In this document: piece after piece, positions 1 to 8,822 of the stretch | How positions within the stretch are numbered: position 1 is the first letter of the stretch | How the letters are laid out: each line of letters opens with the position of its first letter | DNA from: Nannocystis sp. | GTDB lineage: Bacteria > Myxococcota_A > Polyangia > Nannocystales > Nannocystaceae | Assembly (NCBI GenBank): GCA_016712315.1 | Contig: JADJRG010000029.1 | Span: 124,001 to 188,000 of the forward strand | Length of the DNA: 64,000 nt | Reading direction: 5' to 3' | Translations under genes and position numbers: made by a program | The notes under the pieces: model-generated | The model's database searches: none | What the model saw: the letters and a program-made list of their open reading frames with translations, nothing else | Told to the model about the DNA's origin: nothing

Positions 1-2423
1 TCGCCGCCGCCCTCGCTGGCCTTATCGACCTCGACGAAGTAGTCGGTCGGCGCGACGGGGGCGTCGATCACCAGCGAGATCTTGGTCGAGCCGCCGGGCA
101 GCAGCGCCTTGTCGGTGACGAGGGTGCCGAGCAGCTTGCCGCTCGCGTCCTTGCCCTCGTAGAAGGAGACCTCGACGCCGGCGGGTACGCCGAGGGCGCC
201 CTTGTTGTAGACGGTGGCGCGCAGCTCGAGCTTGGCGAAGCAGCCGTCGAGGCCGATCGCGAGGTCGACGGTGAGGTCAGGGGCGTTGAACACGCCCTCG
301 CCTTGGCTGTTCTGGCGGTAGTTGTTGAGGCCAGGGGTGGTCCAGTTGTCGGTCTCTTTCTCGGGGACGTTGCCCTGCGCGGTCGCGTTGGTGACGTGGT
401 AGGTGTGCTGGGTCCAGACCCTGCGGGTGGGCACCCAGGCGTCGTTGGCGTCGCCGTAGACGTAGAGGCCGCGGCGGGTCTGGTAGTTGGGGATGCCGCC
501 GCAGGGGTTGGCGGGGTTGTTGGCGACGACGAGGATCTCGGAGTTGCCGTCGCCGTCGACGTCGACGACCAGCGGGTACTCGTGGATCGTCCCGGTAGAG
601 TTGGGGATCTGGAGCTGCACGGTGCCGTCCGTGCCGGAGTAGATCCGCATGTAGCACTCGTCGGCGTAGACGACCTCGGCGGCGCCGTCGCCCTGGAAGT
701 CGAAGACGGAGGAGCCGGTGGCGTTGGAGGACTGATCTTGGGTGGCCTTGAACCACTTGACGAAGATCGCGCCGCTGGCCGGGTTGGGATCGGCGTTGGG
801 CTTGACGATCTGCTCGCCCGCGCGGTTGAAGTCATAGACGGCGTAGGCGCTGGCGCCGGCGATGCCGACCTCAGGGCGGCCGTCGCCGTCGAAGTCGGCG
901 ACGGTGGGCGGGCCGCCGAGGCCGGCGCCGCGCACGGGGATCGCCGGGGTGCGGGCGGCGTCGTTGTTCTGGCAGGCGACGCCGCTGGGATCGATGCCGC
1001 ACCAGAGCTTGCCAGTCGCGCCCTCGAGCACCCGCACGGTGTTGCTGGCGGCGAGGATCACCTCGGGGGTGCCGTTGCTGTCGAGGTCGGCGATCGCCGG
1101 CCAACCATCGTTGCCGGCGGCGATCCAGAATTGGGTGAGGGTGACCTGCGGGGCGTTGTTGACGACCTTCCAGTCGACCTTCCAGGCGTGGCGGCCCGAG
1201 ACGATCTCAGGATAGTTGTCGCCGTCGAGATCGACGGCGGCCGAGATGCCGCCGGGGTAGCTGACAGGCGAGCCGAAGCTGCCGCCAGCGCCGCCTTGAT
1301 CCCAGACGCCGAGGCCGTCGTTGTCGATGACGGCGGCGCCGAAGATGATCTCAGCCTCGGGATCGTTGTCGAGGTTGACCAGCGTCGCGGCGCCGTTGTT
1401 GACGGGGGTGGTGAAGGGCTGGTTGTTGGCGGTGCGTGAGGCCCAGAGGAATTTTCCGGTGTGGTCGACCGCGTAGATCCGCGAGCGGCCGCCGGCGGGG
1501 CGACCGGCGTAGACGACGTCGGGCAGGCCGTCGCCGTTGACGTCGCCCACGGCGATGGTCGAGCGGCCGTGCGAGCCGAATTTGTTCATCGCCGGGTTGT
1601 GGTCGACGCGCCAGATCTCGGCGCCGGTGACGCCGTTGAGGGCGATGATGTGGCCGCCCTCCCACGAGAGGCTGTCCTTCTGGGTGGCGTTGACGACCAC
1701 CTCGGGGAAGCCGTCGCCGTCGAGATCGGTGACGACTGGGATCGAGATGATGTGCTCGAGGTCGTACTTCCACTCGAGCACGGCGTCGAGCTTGTCGAAG
1801 TCGGGGACCAGCTCGCAGGTGAGCGGATCAGGCTGCGGGAGGCACTTTTGCAGGGTCTGCTCGCAGTACTCGCCGGGGTCGCAGTCGTAGGAGTCGACGC
1901 AGGGGGCGCCCGGGGCGACGCAGGCGTTGCCCGAGCAGACTTGGCCGTCGTCGCAGCAGATCTCGAGCATGGGGCCGCAGCGGATCTGGCTGGCACACTC
2001 GGGTAAACACGCGTCCTCGACGCACTCGTTGCCGGCGGGGCAGCAGACGGCGGGCTGGCCGCAGAGGGTGCCGCCCTCGCAGAGATCGTCGTCGCCGGTG
2101 GTGTTGCCGGTGTCGCTGGTGGTGCCCATCGTCGGGTCGGTGGCCGCGGTGGCGCTGGCGTTCATCGTCGTGGTGCCAGGATCGGTCTCGCCGACGCTGG
2201 TGCTCTCGGTGCCCGAGCTGGCGCTCATCGAGGCGGTGCCGGAGTTGTCGGTGGCGCCGCTGGTGGTCGCGGTGCCGCTGGCGCTGGTGCTCGCGCTGGC
2301 GGTGTCGACGGTCGAGGAGCCGCTCTCGGTGGCAGAGCCGCCGCTGCCGCCGTCGTCGCCGTTACAGCCGACGAGCAGCGCCGGCAAGATCCCCAAAATT
2401 CCCCACCCGAGTCGTTTTCGCAT
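1..2423 (-). CDS. FG-GAP/VCBS repeat lipoprotein (3' end outside window)
   Basis: The reading frame is open from an ATG at 2423 down to the window edge, about 807 residues, and continues beyond it. Residues 1-20 are a lipoprotein signal ending in a lipobox (LLVGC) followed by an acidic start and a Ser/Thr/Gly linker of about 80 residues. Cys-rich segments follow at roughly 110-200 (patterns such as CCPAGNEC and CCDDGQVC). At least seven FG-GAP-type calcium loops come next (TDLDGDGFPE, GDVNGDGLPD, VDLDGDNYPE, ADLDSNGTPE, ADFDGDGRPE, DFQGDG, VDVDGDGNSE), pointing to an integrin-like beta-propeller. The visible C-terminal part (about 725 on) looks like a CARDB adhesion-type domain. It is probably an outer-membrane or surface protein. 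Its ligand cannot be told from sequence. Confidence 0.9.
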   Translation of the reverse strand, partial: MRKRLGWGILGILPALLVGCNGDDGGSGGSATESGSSTVDTASASTSASGTATTSGATDNSGTASMSASSGTESTSVGETDPGTTTMNASATAATDPTMGTTSDTGNTTGDDDLCEGGTLCGQPAVCCPAGNECVEDACLPECASQIRCGPMLEICCDDGQVCSGNACVAPGAPCVDSYDCDPGEYCEQTLQKCLPQPDPLTCELVPDFDKLDAVLEWKYDLEHIISIPVVTDLDGDGFPEVVVNATQKDSLSWEGGHIIALNGVTGAEIWRVDHNPAMNKFGSHGRSTIAVGDVNGDGLPDVVYAGRPAGGRSRIYAVDHTGKFLWASRTANNQPFTTPVNNGAATLVNLDNDPEAEIIFGAAVIDNDGLGVWDQGGAGGSFGSPVSYPGGISAAVDLDGDNYPEIVSGRHAWKVDWKVVNNAPQVTLTQFWIAAGNDGWPAIADLDSNGTPEVILAASNTVRVLEGATGKLWCGIDPSGVACQNNDAARTPAIPVRGAGLGGPPTVADFDGDGRPEVGIAGASAYAVYDFNRAGEQIVKPNADPNPASGAIFVKWFKATQDQSSNATGSSVFDFQGDGAAEVVYADECYMRIYSGTDGTVQLQIPNSTGTIHEYPLVVDVDGDGNSEILVVANNPANPCGGIPNYQTRRGLYVYGDANDAWVPTRRVWTQHTYHVTNATAQGNVPEKETDNWTTPGLNNYRQNSQGEGVFNAPDLTVDLAIGLDGCFAKLELRATVYNKGALGVPAGVEVSFYEGKDASGKLLGTLVTDKALLPGGSTKISLVIDAPVAPTDYFVEVDKASEGGG

Positions 2424-2522
2424 GAGCCGATCCATCGCCGAGAGTGTCGCCCGGGTCGCTGCGCGGCGCATCCACGCGGTGACGCGCCGCGCAGGCGTGA
2501 TGACCTAGGGCGCGATTCGAGC

Positions 2523-2528
2523 TAGCTT
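2523..2528 (+). promoter_or_regulatory. Putative -10 hexamer TAGCTT
   Basis: TAGCTT ends 8 bases before the ATG at 2537, so a transcript starting the usual 6-8 bases after a -10 would be leaderless or nearly so. ATGACC, 17 bases further upstream, matches TTGACA at four of six positions. Confidence 0.4.
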
Positions 2529-2536
2529 CGCGGCCG

Positions 2537-3493
2537 ATGAACGACGCAGCGACGCTCCTGCAACGACTCCGCTCCGAGCCTTCACACGTGGACGCGCTGG
2601 TCGAGCTCGCGCTTGAGGATCTGTTGGCGACGCCGGCGCGCGCGCTGGTGGATCCGGCGGCGTTGGCCGGCCCGTTGGCTGCTGGTCTTCGGGACAGCAT
2701 CGCGAGCGCGGGGCTGCGGCCGTGGATCGAGCGGGAGCTGGCGGCGGCGCTGGCGCTGGTGAGGCCGAGCGAGCGGCCGCTGCGCGAGTTCGGGCCGCCG
2801 GCGCTGCCAGGGGCGCTCGCTGGGGCGGCGCGCCGGCCGTTTACGCCGGGGCGCGAGCTGGTGCGAGCGGCGGTGCACCACGCGGCGATGCGCGGGCTGA
2901 TGCGATCGATCCTGCACTCGACGCTGCTCGACTTCGGCAAGAAGCTGTGGTCGGCGGTGCCGGATACGAGCTGGATCCCGGGCGCCGGGCTGCGCTCGAA
3001 GCTGGTCGGGGTGGCGAAGGGGGTGGCGAGCGCGGTGGGCTCGGAGAGCATGCTGGAGGAGCGGGTGCGGGTGTTCGTCGACGGCGCGCTGGTGACGGCG
3101 CTCGATATGGTGGTCGAGCGGATCTCAGACCCTCGCTTCGCGGGGGAGATGGCGCAGTGGCGCGCGGATCTGGTGCCGGCGATGGCGGCGCAGCCGCAGC
3201 GGCTCTACGTGGCGGAGCTGCACAAGTTGAAGGTGGAGGAGGCGGCGGCGGACGTGATGGTGGTGCTCGAGGCGGTGGCTTCGTGGCCGGCGTTGGAGCA
3301 GGAGATCGCGGCGGCGTTGGCGCTGGTGGTGGAGGCGCTCGGTGATCGATCGGTGGGCGCGATCTTGGAAGGATCGGGGCTGGTCGAGGTGTGGCGGCCG
3401 CTGGTGCAGGCGCGGGCGCGGGAGCGGGCAGGCGCGCTGGTCGAGGGCGAGGCGTTCGCGGGCTGGCTGCGGCGGCTGTGCGGGGAGGTGTAG
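2537..3493 (+). CDS. Conserved hypothetical protein, alpha-helical
   Basis: This is a 318-residue Ala/Leu/Val/Arg-rich protein with no signal peptide and no convincing membrane segment, so it is probably cytoplasmic and helical. No catalytic motif was recognised. A short Gly/Ala-rich amphipathic stretch lies around residues 150-175 (KLVGVAKGVASAVG). The ATG start sits 8 bases after a TAGCTT hexamer. GC-rich third codon positions and low-complexity opposite frames support coding. It is transcribed away from the FG-GAP lipoprotein gene and ends just before a GC-rich hairpin. The function is unknown. Confidence 0.75.
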   Translation: MNDAATLLQRLRSEPSHVDALVELALEDLLATPARALVDPAALAGPLAAGLRDSIASAGLRPWIERELAAALALVRPSERPLREFGPPALPGALAGAARRPFTPGRELVRAAVHHAAMRGLMRSILHSTLLDFGKKLWSAVPDTSWIPGAGLRSKLVGVAKGVASAVGSESMLEERVRVFVDGALVTALDMVVERISDPRFAGEMAQWRADLVPAMAAQPQRLYVAELHKLKVEEAAADVMVVLEAVASWPALEQEIAAALALVVEALGDRSVGAILEGSGLVEVWRPLVQARARERAGALVEGEAFAGWLRRLCGEV

Positions 3494-3535
3494 CGCTCGC
3501 GCTTCGTGACAGCAGACGACGGACCGCCGTGGCGT

Positions 3536-3583
3536 GCGGCCCAACGGGCCGCGGCGTGAACGCCCGCCTCTTTGAAATTTTTT
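3536..3583 (+). terminator. Putative terminator after the hypothetical gene
   Basis: A perfect 7-bp stem (GCGGCCC / GGGCCGC, loop AAC, 3536-3552) is followed by a smaller GGCG/CGCC hairpin and a T-rich stretch around 3571-3583. It lies between the stop of the preceding gene and the 3' end of the convergent tRNA gene. Confidence 0.4.
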
Positions 3584-3590
3584 GAAAAGA

Positions 3591-3670
3591 TGCCCGGGGC
3601 GGGGTTCGAACCCGCACCCTTGCGGAGGGGATTTTAAGTCCCCCGTGTCTGCCTGTTCCACCACCCGGGC
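3591..3670 (-). tRNA. tRNA-Leu (anticodon UAA)
   Basis: Read on the minus strand, 3670-3664 (GCCCGGG) pairs with 3598-3592 (CCCGGGC) as a perfect 7-bp acceptor stem, and 3591 gives discriminator A73. The D region TGGTGGAACAGGCAGACACG is typical of bacterial tRNA-Leu. The anticodon stem is GGGGA/TCCCC around the loop CTTAAAA, giving anticodon UAA. A short variable arm containing CC-GCAA-GG and the T arm GCGGG-TTCGAAC-CCCGC follow. CCA is not encoded. Confidence 0.97.
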
Positions 3671-3783
3671 GGGTTTTGGGGATATGCCACAAAAGGTCTG
3701 TTCGTGGGGATGCGGGGTGCGCGCGATCGCGCGTAGGGGTGCGCGTGGTCGCGCGCGTGCTATGAGGGCGGCGGAGCTGAGCT

Positions 3784-6714
3784 ATGAATTCGCCGATCGC
3801 CGCCAAGACGGTCTCTTCCGCCGCAGAGCCTGATTTTATCGAGATCACAGGCGCGCACGAGCACAACCTCGACATCGACTTCTTGCGGGTGCCGAAGCGG
3901 CAGCTCGTGGTGTTTACGGGGGTGAGCGGGTCGGGTAAGTCGAGCTTGGCGTTCGACACGCTCTACGCCGAGGGGCAGCGCCGCTACATCGAGAGCTTGT
4001 CGTCGTACGCGCGGCAGTTCTTGGGGCAGCTCGAGCGGCCCAAGGTGGAGCACCTGCGGGGGCTCTCGCCGACGATCGCGATCGAGCAGAAGAGCGCGTC
4101 GTCGAACCCTCGCTCGACGGTGGGCACGATCACGGAGATCTACGACTACCTGCGGGTGCTGTACGCGCGCGTGGGGGTGCAGCACTGCCACCTCTGCGGG
4201 AAGAAGGTGGCGACGCGATCCTCGGAGGAGATCGTGGCGGAGCTGCTGCGCGACGCGGAGGGGCACAAGCTGCTGCTGCTGGCGCCGCTGGTGACGCACC
4301 GCAAGGGCGAGTTCCGCGAGCTGTTCGAGGAGCTGCGCGGGCGCGGCTTTCTGCGGGTGGAGGTGGACGGCGAGGTGCACCGGCTGGAGGAGCCGCCGAA
4401 GCTAGACAAGCAGATCAAGCACACGATCGCGCTGGTGGTCGACCGGATCCACGTGCGTAAGCACGACCGGGCGAGGATCGCGGAGTCGGTCGAGCTGGGG
4501 CTGAAGGAGGGGGCGGGCGAGCTGCGGGCGGAGTCGATCGAGGCGGAGGGGCCGCGGCTGCGCTTCTCAGAGTCGCGGGCCTGCTGCGGGGCGACGTTCC
4601 CCGCGCTGAGCCCGCAGAGCTTCTCGTTCAACTCGCCGCTGGGCATGTGCCCGACGTGCAACGGGCTGGGGACGCGGCTGGATGTAGATCCGGAGCTGGT
4701 GATCCCCGATCCGAAGCTGACGATCCGCGACGGGGCGATCGCGCCGTGGGCCTCGGCGATGGCGCGCGGGGAGGGGTGGACGTTTCGGATCGCGGAGGCG
4801 CTGGCAGAGGCGTGTGACGTAGATCTGGACGTGCCGTTCGCGAAGCTGCCGAAGAAGAAGCGGGAGGCGGTGCTGTACGGGGTCGAGGGCAAGCGGCTGG
4901 CGGTGAAATTCGGCTCAGAGGAGTCGGCGAGCCACGGGACCTGGGGGATGCGCTTTGAAGGGGTGATCCCGAGCTTGCAGCGGCGCTTCGCGGCGACCGA
5001 GTCGGAGATGGCGCGCGACTACTACCGGCGATACTTCGTCGAGCGGGCGTGCGAGGCGTGCCAGGGGCGGCGGCTGCGACCCGAGAGCCTGGCGGTGCGG
5101 CTGGCGGGGCTCGGGATCGACGCGGTGACGGCGATGAACGTGGCGGCCGCGCGCGCGCACTTCAACGAGGGGGTGACGCTGAGCGGCAGCCAGCAGACGA
5201 TCGCGGCGGGGGCGCTGCGGGAGATCGAGAACCGGCTCGGGTTCCTCCAAAATGTGGGGCTCGACTACCTGACGCTGGACCGCTCAGGGCCGACGCTGAG
5301 CGGCGGTGAGGCGCAGCGGATCCGGCTGGCGAGCCAGCTCGGATCCGAGCTGAGCGGGGTGATGTACGTGCTGGATGAGCCGAGCATCGGCCTGCACCAG
5401 CGGGATAACGAGCGCCTGATCGCGACGCTGCAGCGGCTGCGCGATCTGGGCAACACGGTGCTGGTGGTCGAGCACGACGAGGACACGATCCGCGCGGCGG
5501 ACTTCGTGGTCGACTTCGGGCCAGGGGCGGGGCACTTGGGCGGGGAGGTGGTGTTCGCCGGATCGGCGGCCGATCTGGCGCGGCACGAGGGCAGCCTGAC
5601 GGGCGCGTACCTGAGCGGTCGCCGGCAGATCGAGGCGCCCGCGCGCCGCCGCGAGGGGAAGGGGGAGCTGTGGATCCGCGGGGCTGAGGAGCACAACCTG
5701 AAGAAGATCGACGTGCGGATCCCGCTCGGGGTGCTGGTCGCGGTGACAGGGGTGAGCGGGGCAGGGAAGAGCTCGCTGATCAACGGGATCTTGCTGCCAG
5801 CGCTGATGCGGCGGCTGCACGAGAGCAGCGACCGGGTGGGGGCGCACGCGGGGATCGAGGGGCTGGAGGCGCTGGATAAGGTGATCGCGATCGACCAACG
5901 ACCGATCGGCAGGACGCCGCGATCAAACCCAGGGACCTACACAAAGGCGTTCGATGAGATCCGCGAGATCTTCGCGCAGCTCCCAGAGTCGTTGACGCGC
6001 GGGTGGAAGGGCGGGCGCTTCTCGTTCAACGTGAAGGGCGGGCGCTGCGAGGCCTGCCAAGGCGACGGGGTGGTGAAGGTGGAGATGCACTTCCTGGCGG
6101 ACGTGTACGTGCCCTGCGACGTGTGCGCGGGCAGGCGCTACTCGGCGCAGACGCTGGCGGTGACGTACAAGGGGCGATCGATCGCGGACGTGCTCGAGAT
6201 GAGCATCGACGACTGCTTCGAGCTGTTCGCCAACCACAAGCGGCTGCGCAGGATCTTGCAGACGCTGCTGGACGTCGGGCTCGGGTACATGAAGATCGGA
6301 CAGACGGCGACGACGATGAGCGGGGGCGAGGCGCAGCGGGTGAAGCTGAGCCGCGAGCTGGGGAAGGTGCAGACCGGGCGGACGTTGTACGTGCTGGATG
6401 AGCCGACGACAGGGCTGCACTTCGAGGACATCCGACGGCTGCTCGAGGTGCTGCAGCGGCTGGTCGACGCGGGGAACTCGGTGCTGGTGATCGAGCACAA
6501 CCTGGACGTGATCAAGTGCTCCGATTGGGTGATCGATCTGGGGCCGGAGGGCGGGGAAGGCGGCGGGAGGATCGTCGCCGAGGGGACTCCAGAGCGGCTG
6601 GCGAAGGTGAAGAAGTCGCACACAGGGAGCTTCTTGGCGCGGATGCTGGCAGAGCGCGCGGCCGCAGGTGCGGCGGAGCGGTCGTCGCCGGCGCCGCGAT
6701 CTGCTAAGGGCTAG
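3784..6714 (+). CDS. uvrA: UvrABC excinuclease subunit A
   Basis: UvrA is the ATP-driven damage sensor of nucleotide excision repair; it dimerises and loads UvrB. The 976 residues are full family length. The first ATP-binding half has Walker A GVSGSGKSS (about 46-54), CHLC at about 135-138, CPTC at 289-292 and signature LSGGEAQ near 504. The second half has Walker A GVSGAGKSS near 656, the C-terminal zinc module (CEAC ... CDVC, about 755-781) and MSGGEAQ near 845, then the Walker B/H-loop region. Oddly, the pair that should open the first zinc module as CxxC is adjacent Cys-Cys (267-268). The ATG has GGAG 7 bases upstream. A flavin-reductase-like gene follows after 2 bases. Confidence 0.97.
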   Translation: MNSPIAAKTVSSAAEPDFIEITGAHEHNLDIDFLRVPKRQLVVFTGVSGSGKSSLAFDTLYAEGQRRYIESLSSYARQFLGQLERPKVEHLRGLSPTIAIEQKSASSNPRSTVGTITEIYDYLRVLYARVGVQHCHLCGKKVATRSSEEIVAELLRDAEGHKLLLLAPLVTHRKGEFRELFEELRGRGFLRVEVDGEVHRLEEPPKLDKQIKHTIALVVDRIHVRKHDRARIAESVELGLKEGAGELRAESIEAEGPRLRFSESRACCGATFPALSPQSFSFNSPLGMCPTCNGLGTRLDVDPELVIPDPKLTIRDGAIAPWASAMARGEGWTFRIAEALAEACDVDLDVPFAKLPKKKREAVLYGVEGKRLAVKFGSEESASHGTWGMRFEGVIPSLQRRFAATESEMARDYYRRYFVERACEACQGRRLRPESLAVRLAGLGIDAVTAMNVAAARAHFNEGVTLSGSQQTIAAGALREIENRLGFLQNVGLDYLTLDRSGPTLSGGEAQRIRLASQLGSELSGVMYVLDEPSIGLHQRDNERLIATLQRLRDLGNTVLVVEHDEDTIRAADFVVDFGPGAGHLGGEVVFAGSAADLARHEGSLTGAYLSGRRQIEAPARRREGKGELWIRGAEEHNLKKIDVRIPLGVLVAVTGVSGAGKSSLINGILLPALMRRLHESSDRVGAHAGIEGLEALDKVIAIDQRPIGRTPRSNPGTYTKAFDEIREIFAQLPESLTRGWKGGRFSFNVKGGRCEACQGDGVVKVEMHFLADVYVPCDVCAGRRYSAQTLAVTYKGRSIADVLEMSIDDCFELFANHKRLRRILQTLLDVGLGYMKIGQTATTMSGGEAQRVKLSRELGKVQTGRTLYVLDEPTTGLHFEDIRRLLEVLQRLVDAGNSVLVIEHNLDVIKCSDWVIDLGPEGGEGGGRIVAEGTPERLAKVKKSHTGSFLARMLAERAAAGAAERSSPAPRSAKG

Positions 6715-6716
6715 AG

Positions 6717-7388
6717 ATGGCCGACGTCGAGATCCCCGCGTCCGAGCTCTCAGCGGCCGACGCGTACCGCTTGATGACCGATCTGGTGGCGCCTCGGCCG
6801 ATCGCGTGGGTGTCGACGATCGATGAGGAGGGGCGGGGCAACCTCGCGCCTTTCTCGTACTACCAGGCGGTTTGCTCGCGGCCGCCGATGATAACGCTGG
6901 CGATCGCCTCCGGCCCCGAGGGCCGGCCCAAAGACACGCTGGCGAACATCCTGGCGACGCACGAGCTGGTGGTCAGCCACGTGCACGTCGAGCAGGCGGC
7001 GACGATGAACGCGACGTCGATGGAGCTCGCGCACGATGTGTCCGAGTGGGAGATGTGCGCGGTCGCGCCCGCGCCCTCCCTGCGGGTGCGGCCCCCAAGG
7101 GTGGCCTCTTCCCACGCGAGCCTCGAGTGTGTGCTTCGTCATGCGCTGCCGCTAGGGGGGCTGAGCGCGCTGGGCGGGGCCCCGTCGACGACGCTGGTGA
7201 TCGCAGAGGTGCTGCACTTCCACGTGCATGAGGGGCTGGTGCGCCGAGATCCCCGCGGGCGGCTGCTGCCGATCTCGCCAGCCGCGCTGGGGGCGCTCGG
7301 GCGGCTGGGTGGGATGGCGTACACTACGACCGAGCGGCACTTCGAGCTGCCGAGACCCCCAGGCGCTCCGCGGAGGAAGGACCCGTGA
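6717..7388 (+). CDS. Flavin reductase family protein (FMN-binding split barrel)
   Basis: The 223-residue protein has the layout of the flavin-reductase-like split-barrel family: the opening RLMTDLVAPRPIAWVST, then GRGNLAPFSYYQAVCSRPPM, then a KDTLANI segment and SHVHVE. These regions form the FMN pocket in the family. Members reduce flavins or act as small flavoproteins, and the substrate here cannot be assigned. It lacks a signal peptide and is probably cytoplasmic. It starts 2 bases after uvrA and overlaps the next gene (GTG at 7385, TGA at 7386-7388), so translation of the next gene is probably coupled. The pairing with HMG-CoA lyase suggests a metabolic role separate from repair. Confidence 0.88.
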   Translation: MADVEIPASELSAADAYRLMTDLVAPRPIAWVSTIDEEGRGNLAPFSYYQAVCSRPPMITLAIASGPEGRPKDTLANILATHELVVSHVHVEQAATMNATSMELAHDVSEWEMCAVAPAPSLRVRPPRVASSHASLECVLRHALPLGGLSALGGAPSTTLVIAEVLHFHVHEGLVRRDPRGRLLPISPAALGALGRLGGMAYTTTERHFELPRPPGAPRRKDP

Positions 7389-8359
7389 CCGACGACAGCC
7401 CGCCCGTGCTCTCCGCCCCCGCTTCGCTGTTCACCAACGCCCCCGCGAGCGTGTCGCTCTACGAGGTCGGGCCGCGCGATGGCCTGCAGAATGAGGTGAC
7501 GGTGCTGCCAGTGGCGCAGAAGATCGAGATGATCGAGGGGCTGGTGGACGCAGGGATCCGTCGGATCGAGATGACGAGCTTCGTGAACCCGCGGTGGATC
7601 CCAGCGCTGGCAGACCACATGGCGGTGGCGACAGGGGTGCGCCGCCGGGATGGCGTGAGCTACAGCGCGCTGGTGCCGAATATGCGAGGGCTCGACTCAG
7701 CGAGCAGAGCCGGGGTGGAAGAGGTGGCTGTGTTTATGGCAGCGAGCCAGACACACAACCGCAAGAACATCAACAAGAGCACAGAAGAGGCGCTGGCGAC
7801 CTACGGAGAGGTGACCCGTGAGGCGCTCGCGCGCGGGATGCGGATCCGCGGCTACGTGAGCTGCGTGTACGGCTGCCCCTACGAAGGCTCAGTGCCGATC
7901 GCTCAGGTCCTGGCGGTGGGCGGGGCGCTGCTGGAGATGGGCGTGTACGAGCTGAGCCTCGGCGATACGATCGGGGTGGGGACTCCGCTGCAGGTCGAAC
8001 ACGTGATGCGGAGCCTGCTGAGCTCAGGGATCGGGCTGGAACAGCTCGCGGTGCACTTCCACGACACGCGAGGGACTGCGCTGGCGAACATCACGGTGGC
8101 GCTTCAGTACGGGGTGCGTACGATCGACTCCGCGATCGGAGGGCTGGGGGGCTGCCCGTACGCGCCAGGTGCCTCAGGCAACGTGGCGACGGAGGACGTG
8201 GTGTACATGCTGCACGGGATGGGGGTGGAGACAGGGGTGGATCTGGACCAGTTGGTGCGGATCTCGGCGCGGTTGACCGGGCTGCTGGCGCGCGAGCTGC
8301 CGAGCAAGTACCTGAAGGCGCACTTGGGGCACTGTGCTCGGTTGGGGCGGGTTCCTTAG
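7385..8359 (+). CDS. Hydroxymethylglutaryl-CoA lyase
   Basis: This enzyme splits HMG-CoA into acetyl-CoA and acetoacetate, the last step of leucine breakdown. The 324-residue TIM barrel has the HMGL-family opening EVGPRDGLQNE (Arg-Asp for metal and base), TSFVNPRWIPALAD, HFHDTRG with metal-binding His residues, and the signature GLGGCPYAPGASGN with its active-site Cys near residue 257. The length is normal for bacterial MvaB/HMGL. It overlaps the flavin-reductase-like gene by 4 bases (GTG start). Homocitrate synthase and related DRE-TIM lyases share the fold, but the GGCPYAPGA motif favours HMG-CoA lyase. A tandem hairpin repeat lies downstream, before a convergent gene. Confidence 0.93.
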   Translation: MTDDSPPVLSAPASLFTNAPASVSLYEVGPRDGLQNEVTVLPVAQKIEMIEGLVDAGIRRIEMTSFVNPRWIPALADHMAVATGVRRRDGVSYSALVPNMRGLDSASRAGVEEVAVFMAASQTHNRKNINKSTEEALATYGEVTREALARGMRIRGYVSCVYGCPYEGSVPIAQVLAVGGALLEMGVYELSLGDTIGVGTPLQVEHVMRSLLSSGIGLEQLAVHFHDTRGTALANITVALQYGVRTIDSAIGGLGGCPYAPGASGNVATEDVVYMLHGMGVETGVDLDQLVRISARLTGLLARELPSKYLKAHLGHCARLGRVP

Positions 8360-8408
8360 CGGGCCTGGCGGCTGCTGGGGCCTGGCGGGCTGGCGGCCGC
8401 TGGGGCGG

Positions 8409-8593
8409 GCCGGGCAGGCGGCGGCGGTGGGTCCCTCGCTGGCGCGGCGCCTCCCCCACGATTTCGGCCGTGCGCCGCGGATGGCCCAAAGACCATGCAC
8501 GAGGCAAAGACCGCAACAGCGGCGGTGCGGCGGACGTCCGACAATCGCGGGGGACCCCCTCCGCTGGCGTCCCACCGCCGCCGCCTGCCCGGC
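8409..8593. repeat. Perfect 23-base inverted repeat around a 139-base core
   Basis: The arm at 8409-8431 starts GCCGGGCAGGCGGCGG and ends CGGTGGG. The arm at 8571-8593 is its exact reverse complement, giving a 185-base element with a unique core. There is no open reading frame of note inside. This is the geometry of a small non-autonomous element (MITE-like) or of a long folded RNA. No target-site duplication was recognised. Confidence 0.6.
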
Positions 8594-8621
8594 TCGTACG
8601 CTGTGGTGTGAGAGCGGGGAT

Positions 8622-8804
8622 GGGCCCGGAGCGCGCGTCAGGCGAGAGACGCGCTGAGGATGGCGCCCCGCAGGGGGGGGCCCATCGTTCACTGGGCCCG
8701 GAGCGCGCGTCAGGCGAGAGACGCGCTGAGGATGGCGCCCCGCAGGGGGGGCCCCATCGTTCACTAGACCCGGTTCGCGCGTCAGGCGAGAGACGCGCTG
8801 AGGA
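8622..8804. repeat. 72-base tandem repeat, about 2.5 copies, each with a hairpin
   Basis: Copies lie at 8622-8693 and 8694-8765, nearly identical, with a truncated third at 8766-8804. Each holds the inverted repeat GCGCGTC-AGGCGAGA-GACGCGC (7-bp stem, 8-base loop) at 8633-8654, 8705-8726 and 8777-8798, exactly 72 bases apart. The array sits between two convergent stop codons, so it may act as a bidirectional transcription barrier. No T-tract follows. Confidence 0.85.
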
Positions 8805-8822
8805 CTCGGGTGAGTTGGACGG

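Larger units (their letters stand above)
8360..8822. other. 463-base intergenic stretch between convergent genes
   Basis: This is the only gene-free stretch above 300 bases. It begins with imperfect GGCCTGGCGG-type repeats, contains a perfect 23-base inverted repeat and ends with about 2.5 copies of a 72-base direct repeat. Open frames cross it on both strands, but they only translate the repeats into periodic Arg/Pro/Gly-rich peptides with no family resemblance. No gene is called. Confidence 0.7.

Noticed and set aside
303..1439. A plus-strand open frame of 378 codons, rich in Val/Asp/Gly/Ala, opposite the FG-GAP lipoprotein.
   Set aside because: The minus-strand frame has a lipobox, Cys modules and FG-GAP repeats; the plus frame is a low-complexity shadow.
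8622..8804. Direct repeats considered as a CRISPR array.
   Set aside because: Units are contiguous 72-base copies with no distinct spacers and no cas genes nearby.
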